Shown one piece after another: positions 23,724-31,183 of a stretch of DNA of 48,659 bases (positions within the stretch are counted from its first letter, which is position 1; every line of letters begins with the position of its first letter). The notes below the pieces were generated by a model, which saw only the letters and a program-made list of their open reading frames with translations, was not told the DNA's origin and ran no database searches. The stretch is taken from positions 1 through 48,659 of the forward strand of contig NZ_FNQJ01000026.1 in the NCBI RefSeq assembly GCF_900107605.1, in the 5' to 3' direction. The translations under genes and the position numbers were made by a program. The stretch is from Acidovorax soli (GTDB taxonomy: Bacteria; Pseudomonadota; Gammaproteobacteria; Burkholderiales; Burkholderiaceae_C).

Positions 23724-25703
23724 TCACGCGCCTCCCTGGGCGGCCAACGCCGCGCGGATGGCCTGGACCGATTCAGGGTTGACCAGGGTGCTGAGGTCGC
23801 CCGGGTCGTCGCCCAGCCAGGCGGCGCGCACGACGCGGCGCATCATCTTCATGTTGCGGGTGCGCGGCAGGTCGTCCACCAGGACCACCTGGGCCGGACG
23901 GAAGGCGCCGCCGAGACCGGCCACGACGGCAGCCGACAGGGTCTTGAGCGCGCCCGCCGGGTCGATGCCGGGGCGCGGCACGCAGATGCAGACCACCGCC
24001 GTGCCCTTGACCGCATCGGGCACACCGATGGCGGCGGCATCCTGGACCAGGCCGGTGGCCATCAGCAGCGCCTCGATTTCCGAGGGACCAGTCCGCTTGC
24101 CGGCGATCTTGAGCGTGTCGTCGGAGCGGCCGTGCACGTACCACATGCCGTCGGCGTCGCGGCTGGCAAAGTCGCCATGCACCCACAGCCCGGGCAGGCG
24201 CGACCAGTAGCTCTCCAGGTAGCGCTCGCGGTCGTGCCACAACCCGCGCGTCAGGCCGATGCTGGGGCTGCGCATCACCAGCTCGCCCGTCACGCCGGGG
24301 CCGACGCTGGCGCCTTCCGCATCGACCACGTCGGCGCCCGTGCCCGGCACCGGGCCGGCGAAGGCGCAGGGCTTGAGCGGGTGGATCACCGTGCCGGTGA
24401 GGATGCCGCCCACCTCGGTGCCGCCGGAATAGTTGAGCAGCGGGACTTTTTTCTGGCCCACGCACTCGAAGGTCCACTGCCAGGCCTCGGGCGTCCAGGG
24501 TTCACCGGTGGAAACGATGACGCGCAGCGAACTGAGGTCCAGGGCATCGAGCGCCGCGCCATCGAGCGACATCGACAACCGCGCCACCGTGGGCGCCAGG
24601 CCCAGGTAGCTGACGCGGTGGCGCTCGATGAGGCGCCACAGCCGGTCGGGCTGCGGGTAGTTGGGCGCACCTTCGGCCAGCACCACCGTGGAGCCCATCA
24701 GCAGGCCGCCGAACACCAGAATCGGGCCCACGAGCCAGCCCATGTCCGACATCCACAAAAATCGGTCCTCGGGCTTGAGGTCCATGCAGATCGACAGGTC
24801 CAGCGCCGTCTTGACCGGGAAGCCGCAGTGCGAGTGCACCACGCCCTTGGGCTTGCCCGTGGTGCCCGAGGTGAACATCAGCAGGAAGGGGGCGTCGGCA
24901 GGCATGGCCTCGGTGGGCACGGCCGCGCAGTCGGCTGGGGCGCCGGCCACCAGCGCGTGCCACCAGTGGTCGCGCCCCGATTGCCAGCCGTGTTCGGTGG
25001 CCAAGTGTCCCAGTACGACCACATGGCGCACACCCGGGCACTGCTGCAACGCCTCGTCGGCGACGGCCTTGGCGCCCACCGGCTTGCCCCGCCGCAGCGA
25101 ACCATCCACCGTGATCAGCGCAGCGGCCTGGCCATCCGCCAATCGTTGGGCAATGGCATCGGCGCCAAAGCCCGAGAACATGGGCAGCACGATGCCGCCG
25201 ATCTTGGCCACGGCCAGCATCGCGGCGGCCGCCTGCGGCAGGTTGGGCAGGTACATGCCCACCACATCGCCCGGCCCCAGGCCCAGCTGGCGCAGGCCCC
25301 AGGCCAGACGGCAGGTTTCGCGGTCGAGGTCGGCGAAGGTCCAGGCGGACACCGTGCCGTCTTCGCCCTCCCAGACCAGCGCCTCCTGGTCGTAACGCGG
25401 CGAGCCCCGGCGCCGGTCGATGCAGTTGAGCACCACGTTGGTGGTGCCGCCCACGCACCAGCGGGCGAAGGGCAGCCCCTCGCCCAAGTCCAGCACCTGT
25501 TCGTAGGGCTGTTCAAACCGGTAGTCGAGGAAGCGGATCAGCGCGTCATGGAACCACGCCGGGTCGGCGCTGGCGCGCTCGTTGAGCGCTTCGAAACTGT
25601 CGACCCCGAGCGCCCGCATGAAGCGCGTGAGGTTGGCGTTGTCCACCGTGTGGCGGTCGGGCCACCACACAGCGCCGGACGAAGGGAGGGCATCGGTTGG
25701 CAT
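23724..25703 (-). CDS. acetyl-CoA-synthetase-like AMP-forming ligase with altered catalytic-loop motif
   Basis: A 659-residue ANL ligase related to acetyl-/propionyl-CoA synthetases. It carries the AMP-binding loop MFTSGTTGKPKGVVHSH (about 280–296), DMGWLVGPILVFGG, LNYSGGTEVGG and WYVHGRSDDTLKIAGKR. The usual C-terminal motif TRSGK is TRNMK here, keeping the lysine (Lys619) but losing Ser-Gly. It lies between badI and the Bug binding protein, 20 bp after badI, so it belongs to the alicyclic array. It may activate the same acid as AliA or a chain-shortened product. Confidence 0.82.
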   Translation of the reverse strand: MPTDALPSSGAVWWPDRHTVDNANLTRFMRALGVDSFEALNERASADPAWFHDALIRFLDYRFEQPYEQVLDLGEGLPFARWCVGGTTNVVLNCIDRRRGSPRYDQEALVWEGEDGTVSAWTFADLDRETCRLAWGLRQLGLGPGDVVGMYLPNLPQAAAAMLAVAKIGGIVLPMFSGFGADAIAQRLADGQAAALITVDGSLRRGKPVGAKAVADEALQQCPGVRHVVVLGHLATEHGWQSGRDHWWHALVAGAPADCAAVPTEAMPADAPFLLMFTSGTTGKPKGVVHSHCGFPVKTALDLSICMDLKPEDRFLWMSDMGWLVGPILVFGGLLMGSTVVLAEGAPNYPQPDRLWRLIERHRVSYLGLAPTVARLSMSLDGAALDALDLSSLRVIVSTGEPWTPEAWQWTFECVGQKKVPLLNYSGGTEVGGILTGTVIHPLKPCAFAGPVPGTGADVVDAEGASVGPGVTGELVMRSPSIGLTRGLWHDRERYLESYWSRLPGLWVHGDFASRDADGMWYVHGRSDDTLKIAGKRTGPSEIEALLMATGLVQDAAAIGVPDAVKGTAVVCICVPRPGIDPAGALKTLSAAVVAGLGGAFRPAQVVLVDDLPRTRNMKMMRRVVRAAWLGDDPGDLSTLVNPESVQAIRAALAAQGGA

Positions 25704-25723
25704 GGCGCGCTTTCCGGTCGGGC

Positions 25724-26506
25724 TTACTTGGCGTACTTGCGGAACTCGGGCTTGCGCTTGTCCTTGAGCGCGTTCACACCCTCGCGCGATTCCTCGGTGT
25801 CGTAGAACAGCTTGAGCGCGTACATTCCCATGCCGGCAATGCCAGCCTGGTGTGCCGTGTCCATGTTGAAGCTGCGCTTGGCGATGGCGATGGCCGTGGG
25901 GCTGCGCTCACAGATGGTCTCGGCCCATTCCTGCACGGTGGCGTCGAGCTGCTCGTGCGGCACGCAGATATTGGCCAGACCCATGGCCACGGCCTCCTGA
26001 CCCGAGTAGCGCTTGTTCAGGTACCAGATCTCGCGCGCCTTCTTCTCTCCCACCACGCGGGCCAGGAAGGCCGTGCCGTAGCCCGGATCCACCGAGCCCA
26101 TCTTGGGACCCACCTGGCCGAAGACGGCCTTGTCGGAGCAGATGGTCAGGTCGCAGATGGTGCACAGCACGTTGCCGCCGCCGATGGCAAAACCCTGCAC
26201 GCGCGCGATCACGGGCTTGGGCACGTCGCGGATGGCGGTGTGCAGCTCCTCCATGGGCAGGCCGATGGTGCCGCGCCCGTCGTAGTTGCCGTCGTGCGCC
26301 GACTGGTCGCCACCGGTGCAAAACGCCCGGTCGCCGGCGCCGGCCAGCACGATGGCTCCCACACTCTTGTCATAGCCGGCCTTGTTCAAGCCCTTGATGA
26401 TCTCGTCGCAAGTGGTGCCGCGGAAGGCGTTCATCTTCTCGGGCCGGTTGATCGTGATCCAGGCCACGCCGTTCTTCACTTCGTACAGGATGTCTTCGAA
26501 TTGCAT
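25724..26506 (-). CDS. badI: 2-ketocyclohexanecarboxyl-CoA hydrolase BadI
   Basis: The 260-residue crotonase-family protein opens the alicyclic ring, hydrolysing 2-ketocyclohexane-1-carboxyl-CoA to pimeloyl-CoA. It closely matches R. palustris BadI in RPEKMNAFRGTTCDEIIKGL, AGAGDRAFCTGGDQSAHDGN, GPKMGSVDPGYGTAFLARVV and SFNMDTAHQAGIAGMGMYAL. BadI resembles MenB and uses a retro-Dieckmann-type cleavage. AAGGAGCAC lies before the ATG. It follows badH by 39 bp. This gene is the strongest marker for the pathway. Confidence 0.93.
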   Translation of the reverse strand: MQFEDILYEVKNGVAWITINRPEKMNAFRGTTCDEIIKGLNKAGYDKSVGAIVLAGAGDRAFCTGGDQSAHDGNYDGRGTIGLPMEELHTAIRDVPKPVIARVQGFAIGGGNVLCTICDLTICSDKAVFGQVGPKMGSVDPGYGTAFLARVVGEKKAREIWYLNKRYSGQEAVAMGLANICVPHEQLDATVQEWAETICERSPTAIAIAKRSFNMDTAHQAGIAGMGMYALKLFYDTEESREGVNALKDKRKPEFRKYAK

Positions 26507-26545
26507 GATGTGCTCCTTGGAAAAATGGATGGGAACGGCGCGGGG

Positions 26546-27313
26546 TCAGCCGTGCATGGTCAGACCGCCGGAGACGCTGATGACCTGGCCAGTGATGAAG
26601 GCCGCGTCTGCGCTGCCAAAGAACACAATGGCGTTAGCCAGGTCTTCGGGCTGGCCCAGGCGACCCATGGGGATGGCGCTCTTGAAGGCGTCGATCAGTT
26701 TGGCGGGGTCGCGTGCACCCTCGGCTACACCGGCCAGCAGGGCCGTGTCGGTGGGGCCGGGGCAGACTACGTTCACGTTGATGCCGTGGCGGGCATGCTC
26801 GCGCGCCAGGGTCTTGGACAGCGCCACCAGCCCGCCCTTGCAGGCGGAATACACGGCCTCGCCCGACGAGCCGCCGCGCGCCGCGTCCGAGGCCACGTTG
26901 ACAATGTGGCCCGACTTGCGCTCGCTCATGCCGGGCAGCACGGCGTGCAGCATGTGCAGCGCGCCGGTTAGGTTGATGGCGATCAGCTTGTCCCACTCGG
27001 CCGACACGGTCTTGACGAAGGGCTTGAATACGTCCCAGCCGGCGTTGTTGACCAGCACGTTGACGGGGCCGAGTTGGGACTCGGTGGCGGCCACGGCGGC
27101 GTCCACCTGGTCGCGCTGGGTGATGTCGCAGGCAAAGGCGGCCGCCTGGCCGCCTGCCGTGCGGATGTCGGCAGCCACTTTTTCAGCGGCGGCGAGGTTC
27201 ATGTCAAACACGGCCACCTTGGCACCTTCCGCTGCGAAACGCCGGCAGGTGGCGCTACCGATGCCACCGCCGCCGCCGGTCACGATGACGGTCTGATTCT
27301 TGAGTCCTTGCAT
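26546..27313 (-). CDS. badH: 2-hydroxycyclohexanecarboxyl-CoA dehydrogenase BadH (SDR)
   Basis: A 255-residue short-chain dehydrogenase with cofactor loop TGGGGGIGS (12–20), NNAGWDVFKPF (89–99), Ser142, Tyr155 and Lys159. It matches R. palustris BadH in the GWDVFKPF, INLTGALHMLHAVLPGM and VVCPGPTDTALLAGV segments. It oxidises the 2-hydroxy intermediate to the 2-keto ester, using NAD. It is the promoter-proximal gene of the leftward array and diverges from badR. The ATG at 27313 follows AGGAGAGAAAGC; an upstream in-frame start would add 20 unsupported residues. Confidence 0.92.
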   Translation of the reverse strand: MQGLKNQTVIVTGGGGGIGSATCRRFAAEGAKVAVFDMNLAAAEKVAADIRTAGGQAAAFACDITQRDQVDAAVAATESQLGPVNVLVNNAGWDVFKPFVKTVSAEWDKLIAINLTGALHMLHAVLPGMSERKSGHIVNVASDAARGGSSGEAVYSACKGGLVALSKTLAREHARHGINVNVVCPGPTDTALLAGVAEGARDPAKLIDAFKSAIPMGRLGQPEDLANAIVFFGSADAAFITGQVISVSGGLTMHG

Positions 27314-27388
27314 GTGCTTTCTCTCCTGGTCAGGGGTTGCTATGCTTGCCATGTTAGAGGTTGCGACAAGCATTTAAGTAAATATGTT

Positions 27389-27401
27389 GCCTATATTAGG
27401 C
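27389..27401. promoter_or_regulatory. candidate BadR operator, perfect palindrome
   Basis: GCCTA-TAT-TAGGC is a perfect 5-3-5 inverted repeat in the 131-bp gap between badH and badR, 44 bp before the badR start. MarR-family repressors bind palindromes of about this size. Immediately to its left, AAATATGTTGC (27380–27390) recurs inside the badR coding sequence at 27525–27535. Confidence 0.5.
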
Positions 27402-27444
27402 CTAAAAATTCCTGAAAACAAGACTGGAAATCAAGAGGAAAATA

Positions 27445-27951
27445 ATGGAAAACCCTAAATTCAAGAGAGATCATGCGAAATCTGAGCTGGCCAATAGACT
27501 TTTCTTCAGGCTCTATCAATGTGCAAATATGTTGCATAAAACTGGCTCTCGTGCGGTCGAATCCGAGGGATTGACCACGCAGCAGTGGGCCGTGCTGGGT
27601 GCGTTGTCGCGCGAGCCCGCGGGCATGAGCATCGGGGCGCTGGCGCGCTATCTGATGATGAGCCGGCAGAACCTGGCCGGCCTGATCAGCCGCATGGAGC
27701 GCGAGGGCCATGTGAGTAGCGCCCCTGACGGGCGTGACCGGCGTTCACGCCTGGTTGCGATGACGCAGGCAGGGCGCCACACTTGGGAGCATGCAGCCCA
27801 GGTCAAGATCGAGGCCTACTACGCGCAGGCCCTGGAGGGTTTCTCGGTCAGCGACCAGGTGCATGCGCTGCACTATCTGCTGAAGCTGCTGGACAACATG
27901 CAGCGCATCGATGCCGCGCAGGGCGCGGCAGAGGGAGATGAGCCAGCTTGA
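27445..27951 (+). CDS. badR: MarR-family regulator, BadR-like
   Basis: The 168-residue protein is a MarR winged-helix regulator: LTTQQWAVLGALSREP (about 43–58), recognition-helix region LARYLMMSRQNLAGLISRME and wing residues DGRDRRSRLV. It diverges from badH. In R. palustris, BadR is a MarR repressor of the cyclohexanecarboxylate genes relieved by a pathway CoA intermediate; the same role is inferred here. AAGAGGAAA precedes the ATG. A perfect TGCAA-ATATG-TTGCA palindrome lies within its own coding sequence at 27522–27536. Confidence 0.88.
   Translation: MENPKFKRDHAKSELANRLFFRLYQCANMLHKTGSRAVESEGLTTQQWAVLGALSREPAGMSIGALARYLMMSRQNLAGLISRMEREGHVSSAPDGRDRRSRLVAMTQAGRHTWEHAAQVKIEAYYAQALEGFSVSDQVHALHYLLKLLDNMQRIDAAQGAAEGDEPA
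27522..27536. promoter_or_regulatory. second candidate BadR site inside badR
   Basis: TGCAA-ATATG-TTGCA is a perfect 5-5-5 inverted repeat located about 80 bp inside badR. Eleven bases (AAATATGTTGC) are shared with the intergenic copy at 27380–27390, so both may bind the same dimer. It could act as a roadblock or looping site, or be chance. Confidence 0.35.
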
Positions 27952-28238
27952 GAAGCGTCAGGCCGCCAGTTCGCCCCCGATGACGGCGGCGGCAGGCCTG
28001 TCTTCGCGCAGGCTGGGGCCTCGCATCACCTCTATGCCACCCGCCTGGCCCGCGCCTTCATCGGTCGAGTGGCAGCTGGCATGACCTGTTGGCTTGCTGG
28101 CCTCGGAACGTGTTCACGATCTTTTCATGGCCGCGCAAGGCACTTGCCCTCAGTGCTGGGGCGAAATCGGGCGATTGGATGCCTCGGCATCGCGTGAGGC
28201 ATCTCCGGTGCAAACGAGATACGCGCGGATTGAGTCGT

Positions 28239-28260
28239 ATATAAAACCTAATTTTTATAT
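28239..28260. promoter_or_regulatory. AT-rich palindrome upstream of metQ-like gene
   Basis: ATATAAAA-CCTAAT-TTTTATAT is a perfect 8-bp inverted repeat with a 6-nt spacer, about 120 bp before the metQ-like start. It sits just after a possible -35 element TTGAGT (28230–28235). It could be an operator overlapping the promoter. Confidence 0.4.
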
Positions 28261-28277
28261 CAAGAAATAGCTAAAGA

Positions 28278-28293
28278 GCCGCCTTCCGGCGGC
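28278..28293. other. GC-rich stem-loop in the metQ-like leader
   Basis: GCCGCC-TTCC-GGCGGC can fold into a stable 6-bp hairpin about 90 bp before the start codon. It has no following U-tract, so it is more likely a leader structure than a terminator. Confidence 0.35.
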
Positions 28294-28380
28294 ATGGCTG
28301 TTTACACTTGCTGTCCAGCTCAGGGTTATCCCGTATTTTTGGAGCCCTGCCGTGTATTCATCCATTGAAAGAGCCCCCTC

Positions 28381-29166
28381 ATGTTGAAGAAGACCCTGTC
28401 CGCACTGGCCCTCGCCGCACTGGCCATCAGCGCCCATGCCGCCGATGTATTGAAGGTGGCCGCCACGGCCGTGCCGCACGCCGAGATCCTGAATTTCGTG
28501 AAACCCCAGCTCAAGGCCCAGGGCGTGGACCTGCAGGTCAAGGAGTTCAGTGACTACGTGCAGCCCAACATGGCCGTGGAGGACAAGCAGCTCGATGCCA
28601 ACTTCTTCCAGCACCAGCCCTACCTGGACAGCTTCAACAAGGACCGCAAGACCAGCCTGGTGCAAGTGCCGGGCGGCAAGGTGCATGTGGAGCCCTTCGG
28701 CGCCTATTCCAGCAAGCTCAAGAACCTGAAGGACCTCAAGGACGGCGCCACGGTGGCCATCCCCAACGACCCGTCCAACGGCGGCCGCGCCCTGATCCTG
28801 CTGGCCAAGCAGGGCTTGATCGAGCTCAAGGACCCCAAGAGCCTCACGCCCACGCCGCTGGATGTGGTCAAGAACCCCAAGAAGCTGAAGTTCAAGGAAC
28901 TCGAAGCGCCGCTGCTGCCCCGTGCGCTGGCCGACGTGGACCTGGCCCTGATCAACACCAACTATGCGATCGAAGCCAAGCTCAACCCCACCAAGGACGC
29001 CTTGTTCATCGAAGGTGCCGACTCGCCCTACACCAACATCGTGGCTGCCCGTGCCGACCGTGCCAACGACGCCAGCATTGCCAAGCTGATCAAGGCCCTG
29101 CACAGCGCCGAGGTGAAGAAATTCATGCAGGAAAAATACAAGGGTGCCGTGGTTCCAGCGTTCTGA
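28381..29166 (+). CDS. metQ: MetQ/NlpA-family ABC transporter binding protein
   Basis: The 261-residue protein belongs to the NlpA/MetQ family. It starts with a Sec signal peptide (cut near ISAHA|ADVLKV) that has no lipobox cysteine, unlike the lipoprotein MetQ of enterobacteria. Family motifs include ATAVPHAEIL, DYVQPNMAVEDKQLDANFFQ, VEPFGAYSSK and IPNDPSNGGRALILL. It should capture methionine or a related small ligand in the periplasm. No metN or metI neighbours are present, so it is an orphan here. A strong terminator follows. Confidence 0.9.
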   Translation: MLKKTLSALALAALAISAHAADVLKVAATAVPHAEILNFVKPQLKAQGVDLQVKEFSDYVQPNMAVEDKQLDANFFQHQPYLDSFNKDRKTSLVQVPGGKVHVEPFGAYSSKLKNLKDLKDGATVAIPNDPSNGGRALILLAKQGLIELKDPKSLTPTPLDVVKNPKKLKFKELEAPLLPRALADVDLALINTNYAIEAKLNPTKDALFIEGADSPYTNIVAARADRANDASIAKLIKALHSAEVKKFMQEKYKGAVVPAF

Positions 29167-29200
29167 GCGCGCCTGCACGATCTCTGCGCAACCTGCAAAG

Positions 29201-29226
29201 CGCTGCCTTCGGGCAGCGTTTTTTTT
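29201..29226 (+). terminator. Rho-independent terminator after the metQ-like gene
   Basis: CGCTGCC-TTCG-GGCAGCG followed directly by eight T residues: a 7-bp stem with a UUCG tetraloop. It lies 35 bp beyond the metQ stop and 20 bp before the convergent ANTAR gene ends. Confidence 0.92.
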
Positions 29227-29245
29227 GCCTGGACGGGGTGGTGCC

Positions 29246-29872
29246 TCAGCCCAGCAAATCGACCATGTCGAGCATCCGCCTGGCCACTTCGCCCAGCTTC
29301 AGGCCCTTGTCCATGGCGGTTTTGCGCAGTTTTTCGTAGGCCGCCTGTTCGGTGAGGCCCTGGCGCTGCATCAGCACGCCCTTGGCGCGGTCGATGGTTT
29401 TACGGTCCTGCAGCTCGGTTCTGGCGTCGGCCAGTTCGGTGCGCAGTGCCTGCTCGTGCGCAAAGCGCGCCATGGCCACATCCAGGATGGGGCGGATGCG
29501 CTGGGGCGCCAGCCCGGCCACGATGTAGGCCGACACGCCGGCGGCCACGGCGTCTTTCACATGCGTGGTGTCCTCGTCATTGGTGAACATGACGATGGGG
29601 CGGCGTGCGTCGCGGGTGGCCATCACCACATGTTCGAGGGCGTCGCGGGCCTCGCTTTCTGCGTCCACGATGATCAGGTCGGGCTGCAGCTGGGCCAGCC
29701 GCTCGCCCAGAAACACATCGGCCGGCAGCGTGGCAATGAGGTTGAAGTTGTTTTCCAGCAGGCCGATGCGCAGCGCCCGTGAGCGTTCGGCCTGGGCGGC
29801 GGCGTGTTCGTCGTCGGGGTCGGCAATGGCCAGGTCGGGGGCCACCACCACAATGCGCAGGGCGTCGGTCAT
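29246..29872 (-). CDS. ANTAR-domain response regulator (NasT/AmiR-like)
   Basis: A 208-residue protein with a receiver-like N-terminal domain and a C-terminal ANTAR RNA-binding domain at about 150–205 (DRKTIDRAKGVLMQRQGLTE…AYEKLRKTAMDKG). The likely phospho-acceptor is Asp70 (LIIVDAESE). An acidic insert (DPDDEHAAAQAERSR) lies after the first strand. ANTAR proteins bind paired hexaloop hairpins in nascent RNA and prevent termination, typically of nitrogen-assimilation operons. No nasS, nas or amide gene is adjacent, so its target is elsewhere. It diverges from tsaD. Confidence 0.87.
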   Translation of the reverse strand: MTDALRIVVVAPDLAIADPDDEHAAAQAERSRALRIGLLENNFNLIATLPADVFLGERLAQLQPDLIIVDAESEARDALEHVVMATRDARRPIVMFTNDEDTTHVKDAVAAGVSAYIVAGLAPQRIRPILDVAMARFAHEQALRTELADARTELQDRKTIDRAKGVLMQRQGLTEQAAYEKLRKTAMDKGLKLGEVARRMLDMVDLLG

Positions 29873-29994
29873 GCCGCAGCAACAAGCAAGATTTACGCCA
29901 CATGTTGGTGCGCCGGGATGGTGCACGCTGTGGGTGTTGGCTGTGAGTTGGCGGTGGACCCGACTGGGCAGGCGCCGGGTTTTACACTCGGGGC

Positions 29995-31038
29995 ATGAGC
30001 TTGCTGATCCTGGGTATTGAATCTTCGTGCGATGAAACCGGCGTGGCGCTGGTCCGCTCCACCGGCGGGGTGGCCGTGCCCAGCTTGCTGGCGCATGCCT
30101 TGCACAGCCAGATCGAAATGCACCAGGCCTATGGCGGCGTGGTGCCCGAGCTGGCCAGCCGCGACCATATCCGCCGCGTGCTGCCGCTGACCGAGGCCGT
30201 CATGGCCGAGGCGGGCCAGCGCCTGGCCGATGTCGATGTGGTGGCCTACACCCGCGGGCCGGGCCTGGCCGGCGCACTGCTGGTGGGCGCTGGCGTGGCC
30301 TGCGCGCTGGGCGCCGCACTCGACAAGCCCGTGCTGGGCGTGCACCACCTCGAAGGGCATTTGCTGTCGCCCTTTTTGAGTGCCGACCCGCCGGAATTTC
30401 CCTTCGTGGCCTTGCTGGTGTCGGGCGGCCACACGCAGCTCATGCGGGTGGACGGCGTGGGCCGCTACGAACTGCTGGGCGAAACCATCGACGATGCGGC
30501 CGGCGAGGCGTTTGACAAGTCGGCCAAGCTCATGGGCCTGGGCTACCCTGGCGGGCCCGCGCTGTCGCGCCTGGCCGAGCAGGGCGACCCGGCGGCCTTC
30601 AAGCTGCCGCGCCCCTTGCTGCACAGCGGCAATCTTGATTTCTCTTTTGCGGGCTTGAAAACCGCTGTGCTGACGCAGGCCAAAAAACTGGGTGACACAC
30701 TGGAAGCACGCAAGCCCGACCTGGCCGCGAGTACCGAGGCGGCGATTGTGGAAGTGCTGGTGAAAAAAACGCTCACGGCCCTGAAGCAGACGGGCTTGAA
30801 GCGCGTGGTGGTGGCGGGTGGCGTGGGCGCCAACCGGCATTTGCGCGCCCAGCTCAATGCGGCTTGCGCGCAGGGCAAGGTGCGCGTGCACTACCCCGAG
30901 CTGCACCTGTGCACCGACAACGGCGCCATGATCGCCATGGCGGCCGCCATGCGGCTGCAGGCGGGCCAGCAGATGGCCAACCGCACCTATGCGTTCGACG
31001 TCAAACCCCGCTGGCCGCTGGACGCCCTGGGGGGCTGA
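29995..31038 (+). CDS. tsaD: tRNA N6-adenosine threonylcarbamoyltransferase TsaD
   Basis: The 347-residue protein is complete TsaD (formerly Gcp/YgjD). It begins [16 protein letters not shown] and carries the metal-binding HxxxH as His118/His122 (VHHLEGH). [50 protein letters not shown] and CTDNGAMIA follow in the expected order. With TsaB, TsaE and the TsaC product it makes t6A37 in ANN-decoding tRNAs. It is an essential housekeeping gene, here as a single unit. Confidence 0.97.
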   Translation: MSLLILGIESSCDETGVALVRSTGGVAVPSLLAHALHSQIEMHQAYGGVVPELASRDHIRRVLPLTEAVMAEAGQRLADVDVVAYTRGPGLAGALLVGAGVACALGAALDKPVLGVHHLEGHLLSPFLSADPPEFPFVALLVSGGHTQLMRVDGVGRYELLGETIDDAAGEAFDKSAKLMGLGYPGGPALSRLAEQGDPAAFKLPRPLLHSGNLDFSFAGLKTAVLTQAKKLGDTLEARKPDLAASTEAAIVEVLVKKTLTALKQTGLKRVVVAGGVGANRHLRAQLNAACAQGKVRVHYPELHLCTDNGAMIAMAAAMRLQAGQQMANRTYAFDVKPRWPLDALGG

Positions 31039-31183
31039 ATTGCGGGGGTGTTGACCGGCGCCGCTACGCAGGGATCGTTCGGGTGCAATGTGCGGCAGCT
31101 TTACCCGGGCTTCACTTGGCTGTAGCGGGCAGGACATGACTGAACCGCACAATGGGGCATGCCTTGCACGCTGCCTCTTTGCC

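Larger units (their letters stand above)
27952..28380. other. 429-bp gap with hairpins and a possible gene remnant
   Basis: No intact gene is seen. On the minus strand an unrecognised open frame of about 50 codons ends at 27959, with last residues AAAVIGGELAA; it may be the tail of a lost gene. A hairpin GATGCCTC…GAGGCATC spans 28178–28203, an AT-rich palindrome spans 28239–28260 and a GCCGCC-TTCC-GGCGGC stem spans 28278–28293. I see no recognisable SAM riboswitch before metQ. Confidence 0.4.

Noticed and set aside
21220..24210. A very long open frame (996 codons) on the + strand opposite aliA, aliB and the Bug gene
   Set aside because: It is antisense to three well-supported genes, has low-complexity Ala/Gly/His/Gln-rich translation, no domains and no ribosome site; long antisense frames are expected in high-GC DNA.
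28200..28380. SAM or other riboswitch upstream of the MetQ-like gene
   Set aside because: I could not align the leader to SAM-I or SAM-II core motifs; only simple hairpins are visible.
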